This document shows positions 8,867-17,674 of a stretch of 64,000 nt of DNA, piece by piece. A program made the translations under genes and the position numbers. The stretch's first letter is position 1; each line of letters starts with the position of its first letter. The notes beneath the pieces were generated by a model. The model was not told where the DNA came from and ran no database searches. It was given only the letters and a program-made list of their open reading frames with translations. This stretch comes from an uncultured Collinsella sp. (GTDB lineage: Bacteria; Actinomycetota; Coriobacteriia; Coriobacteriales; Coriobacteriaceae), in NCBI GenBank assembly GCA_900543605.1, contig UQSK01000001.1, positions 1 to 64,000 of the forward strand. The letters run 5' to 3'.

Positions 8867-8899
8867 AGCTCTCCTCGGCCTGCACCGGGGAGGGCTTTT
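8867..8899 (+). terminator. Rho-independent terminator after the folate operon
   Basis: 12-bp stem 8867-8878 / 8885-8896 with two G-U pairs and a 6-nt loop, followed by a short T run (CTTTTG). It sits about 40 nt past the stop of the biotin-ligase-like gene. Confidence 0.75.
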
Positions 8900-8928
8900 G
8901 CGTGACCTGGGAGAAAGGCCGCCCTGAG

Positions 8929-8970
8929 CCTATTCCTCAAAAATGAAAAAATTCAGTTTTGAGGAATAGG
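8929..8970. repeat. Perfect intergenic hairpin (14-bp arms)
   Basis: CCTATTCCTCAAAA (8929-8942) pairs perfectly with 8957-8970 across a 14-nt loop. It lies between convergent genes. Read on the minus strand it could terminate coaX, and the arm ends in A/T, but there is no classical U-tract. Confidence 0.8.
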
Positions 8971-9018
8971 ATTGGCGGTTGGTTGCTGTGAGCTGGTGCA
9001 CGCGACCCGGCGTTCGCT

Positions 9019-9792
9019 CTATCCCAGCTCCTGCATGCGGCGGTAGATTTCGCAGATACCCTTGATGGTGAGCTGTCCGTCGACCACGTCGAAGGCATCG
9101 GTCGAATCGGCGACGATGCTGGCGAGACCGCCCGTGGCGATAACGGTGGCATCCTCGCGGCCCAGCTCGCGCTTCATGCGCGCGACCAGGCCCTCAGCCA
9201 TGGCGGCGGCGCCCGTTACGGCGCCGACCTTGATGCACTCCTCGGTATCGCGGCCGATGGCGTGCTCGGGCGCCTCGAGCGGAACGCTGGCGAGCTTGGC
9301 GGCTCGGGCGGCGAGCGCGTCCATGGAGATGCGGATGCCCGGCGCGATTGCTCCGCCAATGTAATAACCGTCCTCATCGATGACGTCGATATTGGTCGCG
9401 GTGCCAAAGTCCACCACGATTGCCGGCGCGCCGTAGAAAGTCTCGGCCGCAACGGCGTTGGCGACGCGATCGGCACCTACGGCCTGGGGACGCGCCGCGC
9501 GCAGCTTGGTCACCGCGGCCGTCTGCGGCCCAATGACGATGGCGTCCGCGGCAATGCGGTCGGCCACGGCGTGCCATTCGCGCGAGAGCTGCGGCACCAC
9601 GCCCGCAAAGGCGATCGCGTCGACCGCGTCGAGCGAAAGGCCGTACATCTTAAAGAAACCCATCAGGCGCACATGGATCTCGTCGGCGGTATAGGAGCGG
9701 TCGGTGGGCATGCGCCACGACTGCACCAGCTCGTCTCCGTCAAACAGGCCCATGGCCGTCTGCGTGTTTCCCATATCGATAGCGAGCAGCAT
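9019..9792 (-). CDS. coaX: Type III pantothenate kinase
   Basis: Catalyses the first step of coenzyme A synthesis, ATP-dependent phosphorylation of pantothenate; member of the ASKHA fold. The 257-residue reading starts LLAIDMGNTQTAMGLFDG (phosphate-1 motif), with VGADRVANAVAA (pantothenate site) and VVDFGTATNIDVID, GGAIAPGI (phosphate-2/adenosine regions). ATG 9792 has GGGAG 5 nt upstream on the coding strand; the longer start at 9813 lacks a ribosome binding site. Monocistronic, facing the folate operon. Confidence 0.93.
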   Translation of the reverse strand: MLLAIDMGNTQTAMGLFDGDELVQSWRMPTDRSYTADEIHVRLMGFFKMYGLSLDAVDAIAFAGVVPQLSREWHAVADRIAADAIVIGPQTAAVTKLRAARPQAVGADRVANAVAAETFYGAPAIVVDFGTATNIDVIDEDGYYIGGAIAPGIRISMDALAARAAKLASVPLEAPEHAIGRDTEECIKVGAVTGAAAMAEGLVARMKRELGREDATVIATGGLASIVADSTDAFDVVDGQLTIKGICEIYRRMQELG

Positions 9793-9989
9793 GTCTACTC
9801 CCAGTGTTGGCATAAAAGGACGCGCACCATTGTATACGCGCCGTCGACGGCGCTCGGCCGCGATTCGTTTACGGTGATAGGGGCTGAGGGGTTTTAAATA
9901 TGAAGGAATTATGCTCTACGAGATTTTCCTTGCCGTTTACCGAACTCCCGTGTAATATTCTTTCTTGCGCACATGAGGCGCCCAGACAT

Positions 9990-10066
9990 TGCGGGGTGGA
10001 GCAGTCTGGTAGCTCGCCGGGCTCATAACCCGGAGGTCGTAGGTTCAAATCCTGCCCCCGCGACCA
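9990..10066 (+). tRNA. Initiator tRNA-fMet (CAT), integration target
   Basis: A full cloverleaf ending in encoded CCA. The anticodon arm is CCGGG-CTCATAA-CCCGG, with the three consecutive G:C pairs diagnostic of bacterial initiator tRNA and anticodon CAT. The T arm is GTAGG-TTCAAAT-CCTGC. The acceptor stem pairs TGCGGGG with CCCCGCG, position 1 being a weak T-G pair, in keeping with the unpaired 1-72 position of initiators. Its 3' half from 10022 is duplicated exactly at 29008, showing that an element integrated here and restored the gene. Confidence 0.95.
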
Positions 10067-10071
10067 AGAAC
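10022..10071 (+). repeat. attL, left attachment direct repeat (50 bp)
   Basis: Identical over 50 bp to 29008-29057, starting at the CTCATAA anticodon loop and ending just beyond the CCA with AAGAAC. The bases on either side differ between the copies, which fixes the repeat ends. Confidence 0.95.
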
Positions 10072-10074
10072 ACT

Positions 10075-10105
10075 AAGGTCATCGGTTCAATCCGGTGGCC
10101 TTTTT
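10075..10105 (+). terminator. Terminator-like hairpin inside the left element end
   Basis: AAGGTCATCGG (10075-10085) pairs with CCGGTGGCCTT (10092-10102) with two G-U pairs, followed by TTTTTC. Carried by the element, it would replace the tRNA terminator displaced to 29062. Confidence 0.7.
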
Positions 10106-10110
10106 CTTGT

Positions 10111-10150
10111 TGTGGCAACGGGTTTTCGCCCTTGTGGCAATGTTGTGGCA
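10111..10150. promoter_or_regulatory. Three TGTGGCA repeats, candidate integrase arm sites
   Basis: TGTGGCA occurs at 10111-10117, 10133-10139 and 10144-10150, between attL and the integrase gene. The same heptamer occurs three times near the other end (28859-28889). Short direct repeats just inside both att sites are typical arm-type binding sites for tyrosine integrases; binding is inferred. Confidence 0.55.
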
Positions 10151-10174
10151 GTGAACCATGGCAAACAGAAGATA

Positions 10175-11392
10175 TCAGGCAGCGGGAAGCATGGTTGGCA
10201 CTGCGCAGGGCAGCGCCGCAAGCTTGCTCCAAGCGTCGGCCGAGCCGCCGTCGTCTCCCGGCAGGAAGTGACTGTACGTCTTGTACGTAATCTCGATGCT
10301 CTCGTGCCCGAGTCTCATGGACACGTACTGTATCGGCACCCCCTGTTTTAGGAGCAGAGAGGCATGCGTGTGCCGAAGTCCATGGAACGTCACGTCGAAG
10401 CGCTTCTGCTGCGTGAAGCGGGAGAAGTCGCTCGTGAGCTTCGAGGGGCGGTACAGTTCGCCAAGGTCACTGCAAAACACGGGAGTTTCCTCGCCTTGCC
10501 CGATGTCGTTGTAGAGCAGTCGGTACCTTTGCAGCTGCTTGTACTGGGCAAGCATGGTTGCCGTCCCCTCGGGGATAGTTATGTCCCGGTTCGAGCGGCT
10601 GCTCTTCGGGGTTTTCACGTCGATGGTCTCACCGTTGTAGGTGTCACTCGATTTCGCCTCGGCAAGCGCATGACGCACATGCACGATGCCCGCTTCGAGG
10701 TTGATATCCTGCCACCGCAGGGCGCAAACCTCGCCACGGCGCATTCCGGTATCGAGGGTCAGGCTCACAGCTGCCGCGAAGCGCACGTCGGGATGCCCAA
10801 GAAGGGCAATCTTCATGCGCTGCACCTCCTTCTCGTCTATGACCCTGACCTCCTTTCTTTCGCGAGAGGGCGCGTCTACTGCATCGCAGGGGTTGCCCGG
10901 GATGTATTCGAGCATCTGTGCGCGTTTGAGTGCGGTCTTGAGGAACGAAAGCGCCTTTTGGCACGTGTTGCCCGATAGGGGCTTGCCGCCCTCGCCTCCG
11001 GACTTGCGCATCCATGCGAGCTGGTCTTCGATCATGTAGGGCTTGATGTCCTTGAGACGCACCGCGCCGAGCCGGGGAACCCAGCGCGTCTTCACGATGT
11101 CGCGGTAGCCGCGCAGCGTGTTGGGGCTCAGATGCTTCACGTCGTGGAGGTATTCGAGATGGCTTTTCAGGTACTCGCCGAGCGTGATGTCCTCCTTGAT
11201 GATGGGTGCGTCAGAAGCCATCAGATCCATGCGGATCTCGTCGAACAGGCGCTTTGCCTCGGTCTTGGTGCGGCAGCGCACGGTCTTGCCCACGCGCTTC
11301 GTGTTGCCCAGCTCGTCGGTGACGTTGAACCGGGAGAACCAAGAATCCTTGCCTCGCTTGATCGGTTCGGAGCCTTTGCTGACTGATTTCAT
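10175..11392 (-). CDS. int: Phage-type tyrosine integrase
   Basis: Site-specific recombinase of 405 residues that would insert and excise the element at tRNA-fMet. An N-terminal AP2-like arm-binding region (DSWFSRFNVTDELGNTKRV) precedes a SAM-like core-binding domain (about 70-165, TLGEYLKSHLEYL) and a catalytic domain with TGMRRGE (first Arg), HGLRHTHAS (His-x-x-Arg), LGHES and the nucleophilic tyrosine in TYKTYSHF. All catalytic residues are present. An excellent ribosome site, AAAGGAGGTG, precedes ATG 11392. Its 3' end lies about 100 bp from attL, the usual arrangement. Confidence 0.95.
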   Translation of the reverse strand: MKSVSKGSEPIKRGKDSWFSRFNVTDELGNTKRVGKTVRCRTKTEAKRLFDEIRMDLMASDAPIIKEDITLGEYLKSHLEYLHDVKHLSPNTLRGYRDIVKTRWVPRLGAVRLKDIKPYMIEDQLAWMRKSGGEGGKPLSGNTCQKALSFLKTALKRAQMLEYIPGNPCDAVDAPSRERKEVRVIDEKEVQRMKIALLGHPDVRFAAAVSLTLDTGMRRGEVCALRWQDINLEAGIVHVRHALAEAKSSDTYNGETIDVKTPKSSRSNRDITIPEGTATMLAQYKQLQRYRLLYNDIGQGEETPVFCSDLGELYRPSKLTSDFSRFTQQKRFDVTFHGLRHTHASLLLKQGVPIQYVSMRLGHESIEITYKTYSHFLPGDDGGSADAWSKLAALPCAVPTMLPAA

Positions 11393-11464
11393 GTTTTCAC
11401 CTCCTTTCGTGCGTTCGTCGTGAATTGGTTCTATTTCAACCCGCGAATGCGAGAAGAAACCAAA

Positions 11465-12670
11465 TTATGATTGCTCGCGCTTCTGGTGCTGGATATACAT
11501 GACGTTGCAGGACTTCTTGCAGAACTTCGTCTCTCGAATGTTCTTGTGGAAACCCTCTTCTCGATACTTCTTGAAGACGCGCCCGCAGTATTGGCAGCGT
11601 CGCCACGGTGTTTTCGATACAAAGCAGCGGGCGAACTGTGCGGTCACGATCTCCCCGAACGTTCCAAGCTCCTCGTTACCGCTACGCCCATCCTTTATCG
11701 ATTCAAGTTTGGCGGCAAAGATGTCACCGATTTCAGCAAGGGCTGTCCCGGGGACATATTCAGCTGCGCGATACACGCGATCGGCTGTTGACAGGTAGTT
11801 CAGCGCATCTTGCGCGCAAGCGCGGTAGGCATCCGCGAGGGCGATGTTGTAAGCAGCTTCCGCATCGCACTGCGTTTCGGAAGCCAGCTTGGCAAATTCA
11901 TCATCGTTGGCAAGGCGCTCCTCGAACGAGACGAGTTTGTAACCCCTTACGATGAGATCGTCGTGATGGAGGAAGTAGTCCGCCCCACGCTGATTCAGCT
12001 GGGAGGAATCGTTCAACAGCTCGCTCATTTGCTCGGCGCTGCCGCCAGTTGTCGCCTGCGCCATGTAGTCGTATAGGGAAGCCACGGCAGTTGCACATTG
12101 GATAGCACGAATTGCCTGCGCCAACTCCGCCTTGGAAATGACCTCGTGAACCCGAGGGTTCTTAACCTCGATCATTCGGGCGTGCTCCGTAAGCGCTCGG
12201 GGCGCCTCGTCTTTCATATCCAAAGTAAGAGATTCGTAGAGCGATACCGGGCGGTTGAGAAGCAGGGATAGGGCGGCGTTATCCGGCTGGTTCTCATAGC
12301 GATTGAACTCTGTCTTTGCATAAAGACGCAGGCGGCCTCTGTTGCGGAAGCGAACTAGACTTGCCGCACCATCGTAAAGAGGCGATGGGAGGAACCCGTA
12401 CTTTCCGCTAAATTCAAGAAGGCTGTCGGTATCCGTCGTATCGCACTTCTGCAGATCGGTGCCGAACAGCTCGGAGGGCAGAGATTCGACACTCACGGTC
12501 TTGACTTTCTTGGTGCCGACGAAATAGATGAAGCTTTGGCCATTGAGCTCCGCCGTCTTCGCGCTGACCTCATAGACGGGAACCCCGCGTGGTTCGGCAT
12601 CAGCTTGAAACTGGGCGATAGGCAGAGCAAACCTGGTTATCGCGCGGTCTTTATCATTATACATATCCAT
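11465..12670 (-). CDS. Unrecognised 401-aa protein with C-terminal zinc-finger-like motif
   Basis: Not recognised. The chain is mostly alpha-helical and soluble in appearance, with no signal peptide or membrane segment. The last 45 residues contain CQYCGRVFKK, a spacer with a histidine, then FCKKSC, a Cys4-type arrangement that could bind zinc, and a basic tail. ATG 12670 has AAGG 6 nt upstream. It lies directly upstream of the integrase on the same strand (72 nt gap) and is divergent from the excisionase-like gene, so it may be a regulator or accessory protein of the element, or a defence protein. Function is unknown. Confidence 0.6.
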   Translation of the reverse strand: MDMYNDKDRAITRFALPIAQFQADAEPRGVPVYEVSAKTAELNGQSFIYFVGTKKVKTVSVESLPSELFGTDLQKCDTTDTDSLLEFSGKYGFLPSPLYDGAASLVRFRNRGRLRLYAKTEFNRYENQPDNAALSLLLNRPVSLYESLTLDMKDEAPRALTEHARMIEVKNPRVHEVISKAELAQAIRAIQCATAVASLYDYMAQATTGGSAEQMSELLNDSSQLNQRGADYFLHHDDLIVRGYKLVSFEERLANDDEFAKLASETQCDAEAAYNIALADAYRACAQDALNYLSTADRVYRAAEYVPGTALAEIGDIFAAKLESIKDGRSGNEELGTFGEIVTAQFARCFVSKTPWRRCQYCGRVFKKYREEGFHKNIRETKFCKKSCNVMYIQHQKREQS

Positions 12671-12765
12671 CGGTTACCTTAATTTTTAAAAAGTACTCAT
12701 CAACTGTCTGACAAATGTTATTATAGCAAAAATGAGAAAGTATTTTTTCTGAAATGAGGTAATTC

Positions 12766-12963
12766 GTGGCAAACCATGAGACGGGCACGCAATTAACTCG
12801 CGATGTCATGGACGTGCGTGAAGTCGCCGAATTTCTCGGTCTGCACCCAAAGACTGTATGTGCATACATCCGCGAAGGGAAGATTCGAGCCATTCGATGC
12901 GGGCGCTACTATCGCATTCGCCGTGCTTGGGTAGACGAATTCCTAGATGCCCAGGAGATGTAA
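12766..12963 (+). CDS. Excisionase-family HTH DNA-binding protein
   Basis: 65-residue winged-helix protein of the MerR/Xis-like helix-turn-helix_17 type. DVREVAEFLGLHPKTVCAYI forms the HTH, and GKIRAIRCGRYYRIRRAW the wing. Such proteins direct integrases toward excision or regulate element genes. GTG 12766 is preceded by GAGGT at 12756-12760. It is followed 3 nt later by the next gene and begins a rightward operon of four small genes; the divergent AT-rich region 12671-12765 probably holds the promoters for both directions. Confidence 0.85.
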   Translation: MANHETGTQLTRDVMDVREVAEFLGLHPKTVCAYIREGKIRAIRCGRYYRIRRAWVDEFLDAQEM

Positions 12964-12966
12964 GCA

Positions 12967-13497
12967 ATGACCAGCATTCCCGCCCCAAAGGTCTTCAGCC
13001 CGCCAGAAGGAAAGCGATACGCCCGCATCCCCTGCGATTTCTCCGCACGATGCAAAGCTGCCGGCCTAAGCCTCTACGAGCGCGCCGTCCTCATGAACCT
13101 CATGTGTTATCAAGCAATCGATGACAACGGACGAATAGTCCTGGTCTCGGGAAGCGATGGGCAGATTGCGGCTGACACCGGCATAGCCCCAAACAATGTG
13201 CGAAAGGCCCTGACCTCGCTTCGCAAGAAGGGTGCCATCGCAACGATTGGCAGCCGCAGACACCTTCTCCTACTCGACCTGTGGAACCTTAACGATGCCG
13301 CATCCGCCGAGATACATCATGCCGACGAGGCAAGCGACAGCGCCTCTCCCGAGAAGCAGACGCCGCATCTTCCCAGATGCCGGTCCGCTTCGCACGGGAC
13401 GCAGCGCTGCATCTCCCAAGATGCGCATAAAGAACGGATGGAAAACAAGAATCTCCCGAACAACGAATCTGCCAAGGCAGTCCTTCTCGACCCGTAG
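12967..13497 (+). CDS. Winged-HTH replication-initiation-like protein
   Basis: 176-residue protein beginning 3 nt after the excisionase gene. The centre, GQIAADTGIAPNNVRKALTSLRKKGAI followed by LLLLDLWNLND, looks like a helix-turn-helix of the kind found in plasmid/ICE replication initiators and phage replisome organisers (DnaD/RepN-like). The C-terminal third is polar and low in structure. In combination with the next gene, which resembles a degenerate helicase loader, it suggests a replication or partition module, but this is context-based. Confidence 0.6.
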   Translation: MTSIPAPKVFSPPEGKRYARIPCDFSARCKAAGLSLYERAVLMNLMCYQAIDDNGRIVLVSGSDGQIAADTGIAPNNVRKALTSLRKKGAIATIGSRRHLLLLDLWNLNDAASAEIHHADEASDSASPEKQTPHLPRCRSASHGTQRCISQDAHKERMENKNLPNNESAKAVLLDP

Positions 13498-13506
13498 GAG
13501 TATGTC

Positions 13507-14229
13507 GTGGGCATAATTAACGTGAAGAATAAAATCAGCAAGAATGAGCTCGAAGAACTGCGAGCAAGGATGGGCGAATCGTCTCCCGAGGGATCGATCG
13601 ACAGGCTCAAGCTGAAGGCGATGAAAGGGGCTGCGACCCTTGAAGATCTAAAGCTTCTAGGAGTGCCGATGAAGCATCTCCCACAGCGCTATGAAGAGGC
13701 TGCCGTGGGAATTCTGAAAAGAGGCTCTGGTGTTCTCCCTGCCCTCGAAAACGGTGCGGCCGGTCTCATTCTTGTTGGAGGGGGCGATAGGTATCGGGGG
13801 GCAATGGCTGCGGCGCTTGCCACTCGCAAAGCATCGAATAGGTGGAATGCGACGAGGACATTCATCGATGTGCCGGAGCTTATTGATAAGGTCTTTTCCC
13901 TACCCCTATACGGGGCAGACTCCCGCTCTGCGTTGCTTGCGGGTGTAAAGAACGCGGATATTCTCGTGCTGCATGGACTCGACGAGCTTGTCGAGCGCCC
14001 AAAGGGCTCACCCGCGTTGGAGGAAATCCTGAGGGAGAGGTCTCGCACGGCGTGCGGCTATACAATCGTCACCTCGGAGCTGGAATGGAGCTCCCTCAAA
14101 CGTCGCGTTACCGATAGGGTCCGAACGGACCTAGTGGACTTGCTGGTAGTTCCATCTGCCGAAAAACTAAACTGTGTCAGCCTAAGCGGCATCCAGAGCG
14201 CGCAAAGCAAAGGACATAGCCATGATTAA
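13507..14229 (+). CDS. DnaC-like ATPase relative with degenerate Walker A
   Basis: 240-residue protein. Residues about 86-160 are laid out like the AAA+ core of DnaC/IstB helicase loaders: a hydrophobic strand into a loop (GLILVGGGDRYRGAMAAAL), an RTFIDVPELIDKVFSLPLYG stretch, and a Walker-B-like ADILVLHGLDEL. The loop lacks the GxGKT of an active P-loop, so ATP binding is doubtful. The start is GTG 13507, with TAGGAG 7 nt upstream. It overlaps the next gene by 8 nt. Alternative: a protein that only shares the loader fold. Confidence 0.55.
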   Translation: MGIINVKNKISKNELEELRARMGESSPEGSIDRLKLKAMKGAATLEDLKLLGVPMKHLPQRYEEAAVGILKRGSGVLPALENGAAGLILVGGGDRYRGAMAAALATRKASNRWNATRTFIDVPELIDKVFSLPLYGADSRSALLAGVKNADILVLHGLDELVERPKGSPALEEILRERSRTACGYTIVTSELEWSSLKRRVTDRVRTDLVDLLVVPSAEKLNCVSLSGIQSAQSKGHSHD

Positions 14230-14596
14230 CGCGCTGACCAGATTAAGGCAGCTGCTTGATGCATTCGATAAACCGTGTGCCGGCGGCACCCGTAGGGAGG
14301 GACCGGAGCACACGAAAGCTGAAGAGGGGTTCGATTTCGATACATATGGATGCTCGCTGCTCATGAATGGGATATGCCCCGTCGAATCATGGAGCGACGC
14401 AGAGCTGAAAGAAGGTGTAGACCCGCACGTTCATAGGCATGAATACGAAGAGCCCTATTGCGCCTACCTTGCATGGCGGTTGATTTCTGGAGATCAGAGG
14501 TATCTTACGCATGGTCCCGCCGACGGCCGCCATCGTGAATGCGCTGCACATAAGCTGAGGAAGAGGGGCTATAACGTACGGCTGAAGGTCGAATAA
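14222..14596 (+). CDS. Hypothetical protein of the element
   Basis: 124 residues, not recognised. It overlaps the previous gene by 8 nt, so is likely co-translated. Notable features are a histidine/glutamate-rich central stretch (DPHVHRHEYEEPYCAYLAWR) and a basic C-terminus. No signal peptide or membrane segment. It is the last gene of the small rightward operon, convergent with hsdR; the 170-nt gap to hsdR shows nothing distinctive. Confidence 0.5.
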   Translation: MINALTRLRQLLDAFDKPCAGGTRREGPEHTKAEEGFDFDTYGCSLLMNGICPVESWSDAELKEGVDPHVHRHEYEEPYCAYLAWRLISGDQRYLTHGPADGRHRECAAHKLRKRGYNVRLKVE

Positions 14597-14766
14597 ACCT
14601 CCTCGACTATCGCCATCGGTTCGATACGGGAGCGGTAGCTACCATCAGCATATTCTCCATGCTCTCATTCTGCGGAATGAAAGAGGGCGCGAGCTCAAGT
14701 TTTACAACGCCATCACGAAATGGCAAGTCAACATTGCGCTGGAGCAAAGTTCATCGCGCCACATCC

Positions 14767-17673
14767 TCAGTAATACATCTCTACGTAAGCGTATGCCTTA
14801 TCGAAAAGGTCTTGGTCCTTCAGCTTGTACCGCATCCAAAGAATCGTCCGAAGCTGCTTCTTAATCTCTTTGACTCCCGCCGTTGTCGCTTGCCACCCCT
14901 CAAAGCGAGTGACTTTCACAATCTCGTCGATATCGTTTACCACGTTCTGAACGATTATCGGCGTCTCTCTGTTTTTCACACCGTTGAAGAGTTCGGTTAG
15001 CGCCGCCTTGCCCTTGTCCTCCTCTTCCTCGGGGACGACCTCCCTCTCCGCTGCCCTTGCTTCTTTGGCAAGGTCGATGAGCATCTTAAGAAATTCCACG
15101 CTGTTGATCAGCCCCTGCTCGTGTCGTTCGCGTAGGTCCTCTAGGCGTTCTCCCAGCTTTTGGAACTTTCCGTTCTTGTCGTGCTTTCGTATGCGTGCGA
15201 CAAGATCTATCTCCAGTTTTCTGGTGACATGCTCGACCTTCTTGCCATCGTTGATGAAGTGCTCGATTATCTCTTCCGAGAGCTCAAGGATGTCTCCGTC
15301 GTCATGAACTCCTTCGACAGTAATGTTCTGATGCACGAGCTCGATTGTTTTGGGGCCGAGCGACGCCCATATGAGCTTTCCACGGTTGTCCACGGGTCTC
15401 ACGGATTCGTAAATCTGCGAGAGCCATGTGAAGTCGCGCTTGTATGGGGCGAGGCACGGATCTGGCGACAACGCTTCCCATACGCGGTTGAGTACTGAGA
15501 AGTCGGCACCGAACGCATCTTTGACCTTCGTCGAGGGCAGGCACTGTTGGGCTCTGAGCAGCGTCTCCCAATCCGTATCGCGGCTGGTGATGCCCGGAAA
15601 GTATGACAAGCAGGTGTGGATGAGGCGAGGAAGCTCCTTCTTCACCTCCTCGATATTGGTGATTACCGTCTGCACCTCTTTCTCGTCGAAGTGCAGCGAT
15701 TTGGCTACGTTGTCAAATAGACCGATATAGTCGACGATGAGGCCAAAGGACTTCTTGTCGTTATAAACTCGGTTCGTGCGGCAGATTGCCTGTAGAAGCG
15801 TATGATCGCGCAGGGGCTTGTCGAGATACTGCGTCTGAAGGATAGGGGCATCGAAGCCCGTCAGCAGCTTTGCTGTGACGATGAGAATCTTGAGGGGATC
15901 ATCCGGGTTTCTGAAACGGTCGAGAAGCTTCTCCTCGGCATCGCGATCCCGCCTATAAGCCTTGTACCGGTCCTCTTTGTCGTTGTTCGTATCCATGACT
16001 ATCGTCGAGGCGTCTACCCCGAGGAGCTGGTCAAGCTCCTTCTTGTAGAGCAGGCAGCACTCTCGGTCGTAGCAGACAACTTGCGCCTTGAACCCATCCG
16101 GCTCCACCTTGGTTTTGAAATGATGGGCGATGTGCTCGCAGACCTTCCGGATGCGGTCGGGAGCCTTCATCACGGCCTCAATCTTAACCCTGCGGGTGAG
16201 CTCGGCTTTGTCCTCCTTGCTTAGCTCCTTGGTCATCTCGGCGAAAGCGGAGTCAACGATCTCCTGATTAACATGGAGTTCGACAGGGACCGTCTCGAAG
16301 TGGAGCGGCAGGGTCGCGTGGTCTCGGATGGAGTCGGCGAAGGAATAGCGGCTCATGTAACCGGATTTGTCTTCAGGCGCACCGAAGGTGTGAAACGTGT
16401 TCTTGTCGGTCCGGTTGATCGGCGTGCCGGTTAGGCCGAAGAAGAACGCGTTCGGCAGCGCGATCCGCATTTTCTCTCCGAGGTCTCCCTCTTGGGTGCG
16501 GTGCGCCTCATCGACCATGAGGATGATGTTGCTGCGCTCATTAAGGGCTTCGGTTACCTCGCCGAACTTGAAGATCGTCGTGATGAGTATCTTGCGCATG
16601 TCGCCCCTGAAGAAGGACTCGAGCTCTTCCTTGCTGCCAGCGCTTGCCATGTTGGGAATATCGGATGCGTTGAAGGTTCCCGTAATCTGCGTCTCCAAGT
16701 CGATCCGATCGTCAACTATGACAACGGTCGGGTTCTTGAGCTCTGGCACCATCCTCAGCTTCTGTGCCGCGAAAACCATAAGCAGGGATTTCCCCGAACC
16801 TTGGAAGTGCCAGATCAGACCCTTCTTGGGATAGCCCGCTCGGACGCGGCTGACGATAAGATTCGCCCCTTCGAACTGCTGGTAGCGACAGATGATCTTG
16901 ATTCGGCGATGCTTCTTGTCGGTAGAGAACAGCGTGAAGAACTGGAAGATGTCCATCACGTTCGCGGGGCTGAGCATGGACGTCATACTCCTCTGCACGT
17001 CTATGAAAGTGCCCTCGGACCTGTTTTCGCCTTCGTGCCAAGGCCCCCACATCTCGATAGGCATGTTCACGGAGCCGTAGCGGTAGCATTTGCCCTCACT
17101 CGCGAAGCTGAGGACGTTGCAGGCGAACATCTGGGGGATGCTCTTTTCGTAATCGGCGATGTCGCCCGCGCCATCGAGCCAGGTGATCGAGTCGCGCACA
17201 GGCGTCTTGAACTCCCCGACAACGAGGGGGAATCCGTTGACGAGAAGGACCATATCAAGGCGCTTTCCGCCCTGCTCCTGCGGGTAGACGTACTGGTTGG
17301 TCACCACATACTCGTTCTTGTCGAGGTCGCCATCTATGGCGGTACCGAAGAAGCGGATGGGCACCATCCTGCCATTCTCTCCGTAAGGGAAGGAGTTCTC
17401 TTCGAAGACGAGCTTCTTAAACCTCTCGTTCGTCGACACCAGATTGTGCGCACTTGTAGATTGGATGAGGGCTCTCAGGCGGTAGATGATCTCGTCGGCG
17501 CGGTCGGGATCCTCTGCGATTTCCGGGTTGAGGCGAACGAGCGCGCTCTTGACCATCGGCTCGACCATGACGTCCGTGTGCCGTCGGGGGAGCTCTTCGG
17601 CGGGAACGTAATTCCATCCGATCTTAGCGAGGGCGTCGATGCCCATCTGTTCGAGCGTGCCTTCGTTAAACAT
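14767..17673 (-). CDS. hsdR: Type I restriction enzyme, R subunit
   Basis: Motor and nuclease subunit of a type I restriction-modification complex, about 968 residues. The N-terminal PD-(D/E)xK nuclease has RLDMVLLVNG (about 142-150) and VVGEFKT (about 155-161). The SF2 motor has Walker A FQGSGKSL (about 294-301), ILMVDEAHR, FGLTGTPINRT, and QAICRTNRVY. The C-terminal coiled region (RLEDLRERHEQG) probably contacts the M2S core. ATG 17673, just after the hsdS stop, is preferred; TTG 17685 is an alternative. It is last in the leftward operon hsdM1-hsdM2-hsdS-hsdR. No frameshift or lost motif was seen. Confidence 0.95.
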   Translation of the reverse strand: MFNEGTLEQMGIDALAKIGWNYVPAEELPRRHTDVMVEPMVKSALVRLNPEIAEDPDRADEIIYRLRALIQSTSAHNLVSTNERFKKLVFEENSFPYGENGRMVPIRFFGTAIDGDLDKNEYVVTNQYVYPQEQGGKRLDMVLLVNGFPLVVGEFKTPVRDSITWLDGAGDIADYEKSIPQMFACNVLSFASEGKCYRYGSVNMPIEMWGPWHEGENRSEGTFIDVQRSMTSMLSPANVMDIFQFFTLFSTDKKHRRIKIICRYQQFEGANLIVSRVRAGYPKKGLIWHFQGSGKSLLMVFAAQKLRMVPELKNPTVVIVDDRIDLETQITGTFNASDIPNMASAGSKEELESFFRGDMRKILITTIFKFGEVTEALNERSNIILMVDEAHRTQEGDLGEKMRIALPNAFFFGLTGTPINRTDKNTFHTFGAPEDKSGYMSRYSFADSIRDHATLPLHFETVPVELHVNQEIVDSAFAEMTKELSKEDKAELTRRVKIEAVMKAPDRIRKVCEHIAHHFKTKVEPDGFKAQVVCYDRECCLLYKKELDQLLGVDASTIVMDTNNDKEDRYKAYRRDRDAEEKLLDRFRNPDDPLKILIVTAKLLTGFDAPILQTQYLDKPLRDHTLLQAICRTNRVYNDKKSFGLIVDYIGLFDNVAKSLHFDEKEVQTVITNIEEVKKELPRLIHTCLSYFPGITSRDTDWETLLRAQQCLPSTKVKDAFGADFSVLNRVWEALSPDPCLAPYKRDFTWLSQIYESVRPVDNRGKLIWASLGPKTIELVHQNITVEGVHDDGDILELSEEIIEHFINDGKKVEHVTRKLEIDLVARIRKHDKNGKFQKLGERLEDLRERHEQGLINSVEFLKMLIDLAKEARAAEREVVPEEEEDKGKAALTELFNGVKNRETPIIVQNVVNDIDEIVKVTRFEGWQATTAGVKEIKKQLRTILWMRYKLKDQDLFDKAYAYVEMYY

Positions 17674-17674
17674 C

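Noticed and set aside
9973..10290. Plus-strand reading frame of 105 aa across tRNA-fMet
   Set aside because: It runs through the tRNA and antisense to the integrase, with no ribosome site; a chance frame.
14597..14766. Possible gene between the small operon and hsdR
   Set aside because: Only short frames, with no start signal; treated as intergenic between convergent genes.
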